Source: Sphaerotilus mobilis (lineage in GTDB: Bacteria > Pseudomonadota > Gammaproteobacteria > Burkholderiales > Burkholderiaceae_C). From it: DNA of 64,000 bases. Positions 1 to 7,936 of this stretch are shown here, piece after piece. Position numbers and translations under genes: made by a program. The stretch spans positions 1-64,000 of the forward strand of contig NZ_SGWV01000011.1 in the NCBI RefSeq assembly GCF_004216565.1, in the 5' to 3' direction. The stretch's first letter is position 1. Each line of letters starts with the position of its first letter. A model generated the notes under the pieces. That model made no database searches. It was not told where the DNA came from and worked only from the letters and a program-made list of their open reading frames with translations.

Positions 1-44
1 ATGATAGTGCGCATTCGCGTGTGAAAGTAGGTCATCGTCAGGCT
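1..44 (+). rRNA. rrf: 5S ribosomal RNA, 3' end only
   Basis: The first 44 bases match the conserved 3' third of betaproteobacterial 5S rRNA, including the GTGAAAGTAGGTCATCGTCA stretch and the closing GGCT. The rest of the gene, and presumably the 16S-23S operon, lies before the window. A strong terminator begins 10 bases downstream, as expected for the last gene of an rRNA operon. Confidence 0.9.
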
Positions 45-53
45 ACTATCCCC

Positions 54-95
54 AAACCCCCTCAGTGAAAACTGCAGGGGGTTTGTTCTTTTGGG
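54..95 (+). terminator. Rho-independent terminator of the rRNA operon
   Basis: AAACCCCC followed by TCAGT pairs across a GAAA tetraloop with ACTG (one bulged C) A GGGGGTTT, positions 54-66 with 71-84. A T-rich tail follows (GTTCTTTT). The T-run is on the + strand only, so it ends rRNA transcription and probably does not serve the convergent gene downstream. Confidence 0.9.
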
Positions 96-153
96 GAAAT
101 GAAAAGCGTAGATATATCGGCGGCCTGTTCGCCGATATGCCGTTGCACGCTGT

Positions 154-483
154 TCAGCACGACTTGGGTGTGTCTGGAAGCAGACAGGCTTCGTTGACCT
201 GAAGATCGTTGTCGCGCGCGAAGTTCATGACGAAATCCCAAGCCATTGGTTCGATGTCTCGGAGTGCTTCGTTCACCACCACGCACTTCACTTGACCGAC
301 CACCATGGGGACGCAATAGGGCGAGTAGCCGATCGCAGCGAAACGGCTGTTGGCCATGCCGCCAGGACGAAATGCCGACATCGCGCCTGCCAGGCGCTCC
401 GCCCAGTCGCTTGGACGGAAGGTGCGGCCGTCGCGGGTGAGGCCTTGGATGAAGATCTCGCGGGATTTGTTCGTCGTGCTCAT
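154..483 (-). CDS. DUF3579 family protein
   Basis: A 109-residue soluble protein resembling the DUF3579 family of betaproteobacteria, which is commonly found next to argD. Recognisable parts are the N-terminal segment with IFIQGLTRDGRTFRPSDWAE, a central SPYCVPMVVGQVKCVVVNE strand region and a conserved MAWDFVMNFARDN helix near the C-terminus. The ATG at 483 is preferred because the 41 in-frame codons upstream encode Arg/His-rich sequence without family resemblance. It is convergent with the rRNA operon and divergent from argD. The biochemical function of the family is unknown to me. Confidence 0.8.
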   Translation of the reverse strand: MSTTNKSREIFIQGLTRDGRTFRPSDWAERLAGAMSAFRPGGMANSRFAAIGYSPYCVPMVVGQVKCVVVNEALRDIEPMAWDFVMNFARDNDLQVNEACLLPDTPKSC

Positions 484-713
484 GCGGCCTCTACGCGCCC
501 AAGGGAAGTGCCCCATGGCGCCCAACCCGGTATTGTGATGCACCGCACAAGCAGATGCCGTGCCGTGGAATCTGACCATGACAGGCCGACACCGGGTTTC
601 GGACATCTTCCCGCATCCGCCTGTCGCCGGGCTTGCCGTGGCAGCCGTTTGAGCGCATGGGGGGCGACGGGTGGCGCACCGTTCGACAGCATCGGCGCGT
701 GCGTGGCCTTGCC

Positions 714-719
714 TACAAT
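714..719 (+). promoter_or_regulatory. Putative -10 element for argD
   Basis: TACAAT lies 62 bases before the argD start and fits the CTACAAT-type -10 box common in this group. No convincing -35 hexamer is seen 16-18 bases upstream, so this is a position estimate only. The roughly 300 bases between the DUF3579 gene and argD hold no gene that I can support. Confidence 0.35.
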
Positions 720-781
720 CGTGCAGCGCGCCGCTGTAGTCGGTGCGTTCTTTTTTCTGCCTTCCGTCTGGAGATCCTGGG

Positions 782-1993
782 ATGACCGCCGTTGCCGATG
801 TGCCCGTGTCCGAACCGCATGTGATGAAGACCTATGGCCGCCTGCCGATCGCGATGTCGCATGGCCGAGGCTGCCGCGTCTGGGACACCGCCGGTCGCGA
901 ATACATCGACGGTCTCGGTGGCATCGCTGTCAACACCCTGGGGCACGCTCACCCGAAGTTCGTGGCAGCCCTCCAGGACCAGGTCAGCAAGCTGATCCAC
1001 TGTTCCAACTACTACCACGTGCCTGGGCAAGAGGCGTTAGCCGCCAAGTTGACCGAACTGTCGGGTCTGACGAACGCCTTCTTCTGCAGCACTGGTCTGG
1101 AAGCCAACGAGGCAGCGCTGAAGCTGGCGCGCAAGTTCGGGCATGAGAAGGGCATCGAGCGCCCGGAGGTCATCGTCTACGAGAAGGCCTTTCATGGCCG
1201 TTCGATCGCGACGCTGTCGGCGACCGGCAATCCGAAGGTGCAGGCGGGTTTTGGTCCGCTGGTCGAGGGCTTCGTGCGCATTCCGCTGAATGACCTCGCT
1301 GCGGTCGAGGAAGTCGCCCGCACCAACCCCAACGTCGTCGCCGTGTTCCTGGAGACCATCCAGGGCGAAGGCGGCATCAACCCGGCGCGTTGGGACTATC
1401 TGCGCGACCTGCGCGCGCTGTGTGATCGCCAAGACTGGTTGCTGATGCTCGACGAGGTGCAGTGCGGCATCGGCCGGACCGGCAAGTGGTTCGCACACCA
1501 GTGGGCCGGCATCGTCCCCGACGTCATGCCGCTGGCCAAGGGACTGGGCTCGGGTGTGCCGATCGGCGCGGTGGTCTGCGGTCCGCGTGCGGCGCACATC
1601 TTTCAGCCGGGCAACCACGGCACGACCTTCGGCGGCAATCCGCTGTCGATGCGGGCGGGTGTCGAAACGATCCGGATCATGGAAGAGGACGGCCTGCTGG
1701 ACAACGCCGAGCGTGTCGGCGCTCACCTGCAGAAGTCACTGGCTGAAGTGCTCGCCGGCCTGGCTGGCGTGGTCGAGATCCGCGGCGCCGGCCTGATGAT
1801 CGGCATCGAGCTGGACCGGCCCTGTGGCGAGATCCTCAGCCGCGCGATGGAAGCGGGCCTGTTGCTCAGCGTGACAGCCGACCGCGTCATCCGGTTGGTG
1901 CCGCCGCTGATCCTCACCGTGGCCGAGGCCGACGAGATCGTCGCCAAGCTCGCGCCGCTGGTCCGCCACTTCCTCTCCGCCGCCGACGCATGA
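782..1993 (+). CDS. argD: Acetylornithine aminotransferase
   Basis: PLP-dependent class III aminotransferase of 403 residues, of normal family length. It converts N-acetylglutamate-5-semialdehyde to N-acetylornithine in arginine biosynthesis, in the cytosol. Visible signatures are GGIAVNTLGHAHP near residue 45, the phosphate-binding CSTGLEANEAALK, the LDEVQCGIGRTG box with the PLP-contacting Asp, and PLAKG with the Schiff-base lysine at about residue 253. The start at 782 is chosen because GGAG sits 8 bases before it; an in-frame codon at 743 has no such site. Its stop overlaps the argF start (ATGA), so the two genes are translationally coupled. Confidence 0.95.
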   Translation: MTAVADVPVSEPHVMKTYGRLPIAMSHGRGCRVWDTAGREYIDGLGGIAVNTLGHAHPKFVAALQDQVSKLIHCSNYYHVPGQEALAAKLTELSGLTNAFFCSTGLEANEAALKLARKFGHEKGIERPEVIVYEKAFHGRSIATLSATGNPKVQAGFGPLVEGFVRIPLNDLAAVEEVARTNPNVVAVFLETIQGEGGINPARWDYLRDLRALCDRQDWLLMLDEVQCGIGRTGKWFAHQWAGIVPDVMPLAKGLGSGVPIGAVVCGPRAAHIFQPGNHGTTFGGNPLSMRAGVETIRIMEEDGLLDNAERVGAHLQKSLAEVLAGLAGVVEIRGAGLMIGIELDRPCGEILSRAMEAGLLLSVTADRVIRLVPPLILTVAEADEIVAKLAPLVRHFLSAADA

Positions 1994-2952
1994 AACCGGG
2001 CCAGAGCCTCATGAAGCACTACCTCCAGTTCAAGGACCTGCGGGCCGAGGAGTATGTCTACCTCTTCGAGCGCGCTCGTCTGATCAAGACCCGCTTCAAG
2101 AACTACGAGAAGTACACGCCGCTGGTTGATCGCACGCTGGCCATGATCTTCGAGAAGGCCAGCACGCGCACCCGCGTGAGCTTCGAGGCTGGCATGTACC
2201 AGATGGGCGGCTCGGTCGTGCATCTGACGACCGGCGACAGCCAGCTCGGTCGCAGCGAGCCGATCGAGGACTCGGCGCGTGTCATCAGCCGCATGGTCGA
2301 TCTGGTGATGATCCGCACGTTCGAGCACAGCAAGATCGAGGCGTTCGCCGCCCATTCGCGCGTGCCGGTCATCAACGGCCTGACCAACGAGTTCCACCCC
2401 TGCCAGATCCTGGCCGACCTCTACACCTTCCTGGAACACCGCGGCACGCTCAGCGCCGCCGGGGTCGACCTGGGCGGTCTCAAGGGCCGGGTCGTGGCCT
2501 GGGTCGGCGATGGCAACAACATGGCCAACACCTGGCTGCAGGCCGCCGAGGTGTTGGGCTTCACGGTGCATGTGAGCACGCCCAGCGGCTATGGCGTCGA
2601 CCCTGCGGTGGCGGGCGTGCGCGACAGCAAGTGCTATCGCGTCTTCGACGATCCGCGCGAGGCGTGCGCCGGTGCCGACCTCGTCACGACCGACGTCTGG
2701 ACCAGCATGGGCTACGAGGCCGAGAACGAGGCTCGCAAGAAGGCCTTTGCGCTCTGGTGCGTCGATGCCGACATGATGTCGCGCGCCAAGCCCGACGCGC
2801 TGTTCATGCACTGCCTGCCCGCCCATCGGGGCGAGGAAGTGACCGCCGACGTCATCGATGGCCCACAAAGCGTGGTCTGGGACGAGGCCGAGAACCGCAT
2901 GCATGTGCAGAAGGCGCTGATGGAGTACCTGCTCCTCGGCCGCATCGGCTGA
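1990..2952 (+). CDS. argF: Ornithine carbamoyltransferase
   Basis: Converts ornithine and carbamoyl phosphate to citrulline. The 320-residue protein has the carbamoyl-phosphate loop STRTR (about residues 58-62), FHPCQ, the ornithine-binding DVWTSMG and the C-terminal HCLPAHRG motif, all intact. The ATG overlapping the argD stop (ATGA) is used. A second ATG at 2011 would give MKHYLQF, which is closer to the usual N-terminus of the family, so the true start may be 21 bases later. The stop TGA shares its last base with the ATG of the next gene (TGATG), which ties the aryl polyene genes to the arginine operon. Confidence 0.95.
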   Translation: MKPGQSLMKHYLQFKDLRAEEYVYLFERARLIKTRFKNYEKYTPLVDRTLAMIFEKASTRTRVSFEAGMYQMGGSVVHLTTGDSQLGRSEPIEDSARVISRMVDLVMIRTFEHSKIEAFAAHSRVPVINGLTNEFHPCQILADLYTFLEHRGTLSAAGVDLGGLKGRVVAWVGDGNNMANTWLQAAEVLGFTVHVSTPSGYGVDPAVAGVRDSKCYRVFDDPREACAGADLVTTDVWTSMGYEAENEARKKAFALWCVDADMMSRAKPDALFMHCLPAHRGEEVTADVIDGPQSVVWDEAENRMHVQKALMEYLLLGRIG

Positions 2953-4340
2953 TGGTGGGGTCGGTCGACGCCGACCGGTCGCTGCTGGCGGGTGACACGC
3001 TCGAGGCGCCACTCGCCTGGCGGGCGGGACAGCCGGTCAGCCGGCGCCAGTATCTGGCCGATGTCGCCGAACTGGCCCGCCGCTGGAAACCCAAGGGTCC
3101 GGCGCTGGCCTTGACCGGCGACCGCTACCGATTCGCGCTGGCGTTGGGCGCCAGCCTCCTGCACGGCCAGCCTGGCCTGCTGCCGCCGAATCACACGCCG
3201 GACATGCTGGCGCGGCTGACGCGGCTTTTCCCGGGCGCAAGTGCGTTGGCCGACACCTTGGCGCTGGACGAGGCCCGCATCGGCGGCATGCCGGCGCAGG
3301 ACTTTGTCGACCTGCTGGGTTCGCACGCCGACGAGCCGTCACCGGCTGCGGTCGAACTGCAGGCCGACACCGTCGTCGCGCAGGTTCTGACCTCCGGTTC
3401 GACCGGTGCGCCGATGCCGCATCCCAAGGTCTGGGACCGGCTGGTGCTCAACATCGCCGCCGAGGCCCGCCGCGTCGCCGAACACCTGGCTCGGCCCGAC
3501 CTGCGCGGCGTCGTGCTGGTGGGCACCGTGCCGCCGCACCACATGTACGGTTTTGAGTCGACGGTGCTGCTGGCGATGCGCGGTGGCGCCTCTTTCGCCA
3601 CCGAGCGGCCTTTCTTCCCGGCGGAAATCGCCGACGTGCTGGCCGCCCTGCCGCGTCCGCGTGTGCTGGTGACCACGCCTTTCCATTTGAAGAACCTTCT
3701 GGACGCGAGCATCGCGCTGCCGCCGGTCGACCTGGTCATCAGTGCGACCGCGCCGCTGTCGCCGCAGATGGCCGCCCGCGCCGAGGCTGCGCTGCAAGGC
3801 CCGCTGATGGAGATCTACGGCTGCACCGAAGCTGGCCAGGTGGCGACCCGGCGCAGCACGGCGGGCCCGGAATGGACCACCTTTGATGGCCTTTGGTTGA
3901 GCGGGGATGGCGCCGAATCGGTCGTCCAAGGCGGCCATGTCCAGCAACCCACGCCGCTGGCCGACGTGCTGGAGGTGATCGATGCCCAGCGTTTCCGATT
4001 GCTGGGCCGCTCCAACGACCTGATCAACATCGCCGGCAAGCGCAGTTCGCTGTCGCACCTGAACTTCCACCTCAACAGCATCGAGGGCGTGCGCGATGGC
4101 GCGGTGTGGCTGCCGCCACATGACGAGGCCGGCGGTGTCGAGGCGGTCCAGCGCCTGACCGCCTTTGTCGTGCCCGAAGCCGGCCTGACCCGTGAACACC
4201 TGCTGGCGCGGCTGCGTGAACGTGTCGACGCGGCTTTCCTGCCGCGCCCGATCGTGTTCGTCGACAGCCTCCCGCGCGACCCGACCGGCAAGCTGCCCAC
4301 GGGCCGGCTGGCGGAACTGGCGACCTCCTTGAAGCGATGA
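2952..4340 (+). CDS. AMP-dependent acyl/aryl-CoA or ACP ligase (ApeH-like)
   Basis: A 462-residue member of the acyl-CoA synthetase superfamily, shorter than typical CoA ligases, as in aryl polyene clusters. Adenylation motifs are in order: phosphate loop TSGSTGAP (about residue 146), YGCTEAGQ, LLGRSNDLINIAGKR and the C-terminal PTGKLPTGRL containing the catalytic lysine. The likely role is ATP-dependent activation of the aryl starter (a hydroxybenzoate-type acid) for loading onto an ACP. It begins on the last base of the argF stop codon and is followed after 56 bases by a dehydratase gene. Substrate choice cannot be read from the sequence. Confidence 0.85.
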   Translation: MVGSVDADRSLLAGDTLEAPLAWRAGQPVSRRQYLADVAELARRWKPKGPALALTGDRYRFALALGASLLHGQPGLLPPNHTPDMLARLTRLFPGASALADTLALDEARIGGMPAQDFVDLLGSHADEPSPAAVELQADTVVAQVLTSGSTGAPMPHPKVWDRLVLNIAAEARRVAEHLARPDLRGVVLVGTVPPHHMYGFESTVLLAMRGGASFATERPFFPAEIADVLAALPRPRVLVTTPFHLKNLLDASIALPPVDLVISATAPLSPQMAARAEAALQGPLMEIYGCTEAGQVATRRSTAGPEWTTFDGLWLSGDGAESVVQGGHVQQPTPLADVLEVIDAQRFRLLGRSNDLINIAGKRSSLSHLNFHLNSIEGVRDGAVWLPPHDEAGGVEAVQRLTAFVVPEAGLTREHLLARLRERVDAAFLPRPIVFVDSLPRDPTGKLPTGRLAELATSLKR

Positions 4341-4396
4341 ACCGCGCGGCACGTCTGGCCTGACGTTCAGACGCCCGCCGCTGCACCTGACACCCC

Positions 4397-4741
4397 ATGC
4401 CCACCGCCGACCACACGGTCCCTGTTGACCATCCGAGCTTTGCTGGCCACTTCCCCGGCCATCCCATCCTGCCTGGCGTGGTGATGCTCGCGCAGGTGAG
4501 CGAGTGCCTGCTTGCGGATGTGCAGGCGGCCACCCTGCTCGGCGATGCGCCGCGTCTGGGGGCCGTGAAGTTCCTTGCGCCGATCGGGCCGGGCGCAAGG
4601 CTGCGCATTGGCTGGGACTGCGGGGCCACGCGGGTGAGGTTTGACGTCACCTTGCTGGACAGCGCCGGCGCGGCTGAGCGCCCGGCCGTGAGTGGCCACT
4701 TCGACGCCCGACCCGCCCCAGGAGCGAACGATGTCCGCTGA
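4397..4741 (+). CDS. Hotdog-fold 3-hydroxyacyl-ACP dehydratase (ApeI-like)
   Basis: A small 114-residue FabZ/FabA-like hotdog protein. The catalytic-loop motif HPSFAGHFPGHPILPGVV is near residue 12, with the active-site His in HFPGHPILPG. In aryl polyene assembly such enzymes remove water from the 3-hydroxyacyl-ACP after each ketoreduction to build the conjugated chain. It is short for FabZ (about 150 residues), but short stand-alone copies are usual in these clusters. The 3' end overlaps the next start by 11 bases. Confidence 0.8.
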   Translation: MPTADHTVPVDHPSFAGHFPGHPILPGVVMLAQVSECLLADVQAATLLGDAPRLGAVKFLAPIGPGARLRIGWDCGATRVRFDVTLLDSAGAAERPAVSGHFDARPAPGANDVR

Positions 4742-5696
4742 GTCCGGTCCGTCGACCGAATGGACCCGCCAGCGCGAACGCAGCAACTTGCTGGCCCTGA
4801 CGCTGATGCGCTGGATCGCCATGGCGCTGGGCCGGCGCGTGGCGCGCGGCGTGCTGCACCCGATCACGCTCTACTTCTTGCTGACCGGCGGCGCGGCCTC
4901 CCGGGCCTCGCGCCAGTACCTGACCCAGGTGCTGGGCCGGCCGCCGCGCTGGGCCGAGCGCTACCGCCATGTGCACCACTTCGCCGCGACCATCCTCGAC
5001 CGCGTCTACCTGCTGCAGCGCCGCTACGAGGCCTTCGAGATCACGGTGACCAACCCCCACCTGCTGCTGGATCAGGTCCGGGCCGGCCGTGGCGCGATGC
5101 TGGCGGGCGCTCACATCGGCAGCTTCGAGGTCCTGCGCTCGCTCGGCGAGGACATGAAGGACCTGCGTGTGGCCATGCTGATGTTCGAGGACAACGCCCG
5201 CCAGATCAACGCGACGCTGCGTGCCATTGCACCCGACACACCGCTGCACGTGATCGCCCTGGGCCGCATGTCGGCGATGCTGGAGTTGCGGGCGTGGCTG
5301 GACAGCAATGGGGTGGCCGGCCTGCTGGCCGACCGCACGCTGCGCGCGCCCGGCACCACGGCGATGCAACGCGGCGGCGTGCATCGGCTGAACTTCCTGG
5401 GTCAGCCGGCGTCCTTCTCCGATGGCCCGTTCCGGCTGGCGATGATGTTGCGACGGCCGCTGCTCTTCATGGCCGGGCTGTACCACGGCGCTCACCGCTA
5501 CGAGTTGCGCTTCCTGGAGATCGCCGACTTCAGCCAGCGACCGACCGACGGGGCCACGTCCGAGGTCGTCCTGCAGCGCGCGGTGCAGCGTTATGTCGAG
5601 ATCCTGGAAGGCATCTGCCATGAGACACCCCACAACTGGTTCAACTTCTTTGACTTCTGGGCCGACGACGATGCCGACACCTCCCCGCAGACCTGA
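4731..5696 (+). CDS. LpxL/HtrB-like lipid acyltransferase
   Basis: A 321-residue member of the lysophospholipid/lipid A acyltransferase (LABLAT) family. It has an N-terminal hydrophobic segment and the catalytic HX4E motif (HIGSFE, about residue 127), followed by the conserved LLADRT box that resembles the acceptor-binding region of LpxL. In aryl polyene clusters, enzymes of this type are thought to pass the polyene from ACP to a lipid or sugar-lipid acceptor at the inner membrane. The start at 4731 is fixed by GGAG at 4721-4724, inside the end of the dehydratase gene. Acceptor identity is unknown. Confidence 0.82.
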   Translation: MSAESGPSTEWTRQRERSNLLALTLMRWIAMALGRRVARGVLHPITLYFLLTGGAASRASRQYLTQVLGRPPRWAERYRHVHHFAATILDRVYLLQRRYEAFEITVTNPHLLLDQVRAGRGAMLAGAHIGSFEVLRSLGEDMKDLRVAMLMFEDNARQINATLRAIAPDTPLHVIALGRMSAMLELRAWLDSNGVAGLLADRTLRAPGTTAMQRGGVHRLNFLGQPASFSDGPFRLAMMLRRPLLFMAGLYHGAHRYELRFLEIADFSQRPTDGATSEVVLQRAVQRYVEILEGICHETPHNWFNFFDFWADDDADTSPQT

Positions 5697-6282
5697 GCAC
5701 CGCGTCGCCGTCCGGACCTGGCTCGCCGCCAGCATCTTCGCGGCCAGCAGCCTTCTGTCGCCCGCCTTCGCCTTCGGCCTCGAAGACCTGATGCGCACGC
5801 TGGCCAGCGTCAAGGAGGGCGAGGCCAGCTTCACCGAGAAGCGCACCGTGTCCTCGCTGGACCAGCCGCTGCTGTCGTCCGGGCGGCTCAGCTTCACAGC
5901 GCCCGACCGCTTCGAGCGTGTCACCCTCAAGCCCCGCCGCGAGGCGCTGCAGGTCAACGGCAACACGCTGACGATGAGCCAGGGCAGCCGCAGCCGCACG
6001 CTGGCGCTCGATGCCGTGCCCGAGGCGCAGATCATGGTCGAGGCGGTGCGTGGCACGCTGACGGGCAACCAGGCGGCGCTGCAGAAGTACTTCAGCACCC
6101 AGGTCAGCGGCGCGGCCGAGCGCTGGGCGCTGGACCTCAAGCCGCTGGACGCCAAGCTGCGCGGCAGCATCGCCACGATCCGCGTCAGCGGTCGACAGGC
6201 CGAGGTGCAGGAGATCGTGCTCGACCTCGCCGACGGCGACCGCTCGGTCATGAAGATCGAGCCGGCGATGGTCTCGCGCTGA
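5671..6282 (+). CDS. LolA-like outer-membrane lipoprotein carrier protein
   Basis: A 203-residue exported protein. A basic N-terminus and a hydrophobic stretch (TWLAASIFAASSLLSPAFA) form a signal peptide cleaved near residue 35. The mature part has the LolA-like opening with FGLEDLMRTLASVKEGEASF and SGRLSFTAPDRFERVTLKPR, typical of the divergent LolA family found in APE loci. It probably binds a lipidic intermediate or product in the periplasm and carries it towards the outer membrane. It overlaps the end of the acyltransferase gene by 26 bases, so it is part of the same operon. Confidence 0.8.
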   Translation: MPTPPRRPEHRVAVRTWLAASIFAASSLLSPAFAFGLEDLMRTLASVKEGEASFTEKRTVSSLDQPLLSSGRLSFTAPDRFERVTLKPRREALQVNGNTLTMSQGSRSRTLALDAVPEAQIMVEAVRGTLTGNQAALQKYFSTQVSGAAERWALDLKPLDAKLRGSIATIRVSGRQAEVQEIVLDLADGDRSVMKIEPAMVSR

Positions 6283-6298
6283 ACGGCGTCGTGCCCGC

Positions 6299-7150
6299 GT
6301 GAACACCGCCGCCGCGATCACCCCCGCCGCCCGCTGGTCCTGGCCGCCGCTGCTGCGCGCCAGCGTCGTGCTGCATGTGCTGGTCTTGCTGACGATGCTG
6401 GTGTGGCCGTTGCTGTGGCCCTGGGCGCTTGCGCTGCTGGTGGCCAACCATGCGGTGATCGTCCTTGGCGGCTTGTGGCCACGCGCCGACTGGCTCGGCC
6501 CCAACCTGCTGCGACTGCCGGCAGCGGCGGCCGCGCGCGGCGAGGTTGCGCTGACGATCGACGACGGCCCCGACCCGGTGCTGACCCCCGCCGTGCTGGA
6601 CCTGCTGGATGCGGCCGGTGCCCGGGCCACCTTCTTCTGCATCGCCGAGCGGGCCGAGCGCCACCCCGAGCTGGTCCGCGACATCATCCAGCGCGGCCAC
6701 AGCGTGCAGAACCACAGCCTGCGCCACCGGCACACCTTCTCGCTGCTGGGACCGCGTGGCTACGCCCGCGAACTGGCCGCCTCGCAGGCTGTGCTGACCC
6801 GCCTGACCGGACAGGTGCCGCGCTACTTCCGCGCCCCGGCCGGCTTGCGCAATCCCTTCCTCGACCCGGTGCTGCACCGCCTGGGCCTGACCCTGGCGAG
6901 CTGGACCCGACGCGGCTTTGACACCCGCGAGCGCGACCCGCACCGGGTCTTGGCCCGCCTGAGCCGTGGTCTGGCCGGCGGCGACATCCTGCTGCTGCAC
7001 GACGGCCATGCCGCCCGCACGGCCGAAGGGACGCCCGTCGTGCTGGCGGTCTTGCCACCGCTGTTGGCGCTGCTGCGCGAGCGGGGCCTGAGCGCGGTGA
7101 CGCTGTCGCAGGCCTGCCTTGAACGCGACCCGAACCCGCCGACCCGCTGA
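6299..7150 (+). CDS. Polysaccharide deacetylase (CE4/NodB domain), membrane-anchored
   Basis: A 283-residue protein with two hydrophobic segments in the first 60 residues and then a NodB-homology domain. Catalytic motifs are complete: TIDDGPD (base and metal Asp), the zinc motif HSLRH inside NHSLRHRH, RAPAG, and the C-terminal LLLHDGH. This predicts a metal-dependent hydrolase that removes acetyl groups from an N-acetyl sugar on the outer side of the inner membrane. Its presence inside an aryl polyene operon suggests the lipid or sugar anchor is deacetylated. The start codon is GTG, 16 bases after the LolA-like gene. Confidence 0.8.
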   Translation: MNTAAAITPAARWSWPPLLRASVVLHVLVLLTMLVWPLLWPWALALLVANHAVIVLGGLWPRADWLGPNLLRLPAAAAARGEVALTIDDGPDPVLTPAVLDLLDAAGARATFFCIAERAERHPELVRDIIQRGHSVQNHSLRHRHTFSLLGPRGYARELAASQAVLTRLTGQVPRYFRAPAGLRNPFLDPVLHRLGLTLASWTRRGFDTRERDPHRVLARLSRGLAGGDILLLHDGHAARTAEGTPVVLAVLPPLLALLRERGLSAVTLSQACLERDPNPPTR

Positions 7151-7156
7151 AGCCCC

Positions 7157-7936
7157 ATGACGACCCAGACCCAGCGCGCGCCCGCGCCGATCCGACCCGA
7201 CGCCGCCTGGCGTCGCCTGCTTGAACAGGCCACCGTGCCCTACCGCAGCGCCGGCCGCTTCGCCTGGCATTTCGCGCGCGGCAAGCTGGGCCGCGACCCG
7301 GTCTTCCGCCACCTGCTGGAAAGCGGCCTGCTGCGCACGCAAGCCCGCATCCTCGACATCGGTTGCGGCCAGGCGCTGCTGGCGCACCTCGTGCCGGCGG
7401 CCCAGCAGGCCGCTGCCAGCGGGCAATGGCCGCAGGACTGGGCCACCGCGCCGAGCTTGTCGCACTACACCGGCGTCGAACTGATGCCACGCGACGTGGC
7501 CCGCGCCCAGGCCGCGCTGGCCGGCCGCGAGGGCGGCGACCAGGCCCATGTGTTGTGCGGCGACATGTGCGAGGTCGCCTTCCCGGACTGCGACACGGTG
7601 GTGATCCTCGATGTCCTGCACTACGTCGACATCGCCGCGCAGGACGCCGTGCTGGCACGGGTGCATGCGGCGCTGACGCCCGGCGGCGTGCTGCTGCTGC
7701 GCATCGGCGATGCCGACCGCCGGCCCGGCTTCGTCGCCAGTCAATGGGTCGACCGGCTGGTGACCTGGACCCGCGGCCACCGCGTGCCGCCGACCTGGGG
7801 CCGGCCGCTGCGCGACTGGCTGGCGACGCTGGCGCGGCTCGGCTTCGTCGCCGAAGCCCGGCCGATGAGCCAGGGCACGCCGTTTGCGAATGTCTTGCTG
7901 GTCGCGCGCAAGCCTTCCGAAGGATCCTCGACATGA
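7157..7936 (+). CDS. SAM-dependent class I methyltransferase
   Basis: A 259-residue protein with the Rossmann-type SAM-binding motif ILDIGCGQALLA (about residue 67) and the following acidic and VILDVLHYVD motifs. A small insert (residues about 85-105) separates motif I from YTGVELMP. Methyltransferases in aryl polyene clusters O-methylate or C-methylate the aryl head, and that is the likely role here, although the acceptor cannot be seen. It lies 6 bases after the deacetylase and overlaps the next ketosynthase by ATGA. Confidence 0.8.
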   Translation: MTTQTQRAPAPIRPDAAWRRLLEQATVPYRSAGRFAWHFARGKLGRDPVFRHLLESGLLRTQARILDIGCGQALLAHLVPAAQQAAASGQWPQDWATAPSLSHYTGVELMPRDVARAQAALAGREGGDQAHVLCGDMCEVAFPDCDTVVILDVLHYVDIAAQDAVLARVHAALTPGGVLLLRIGDADRRPGFVASQWVDRLVTWTRGHRVPPTWGRPLRDWLATLARLGFVAEARPMSQGTPFANVLLVARKPSEGSST

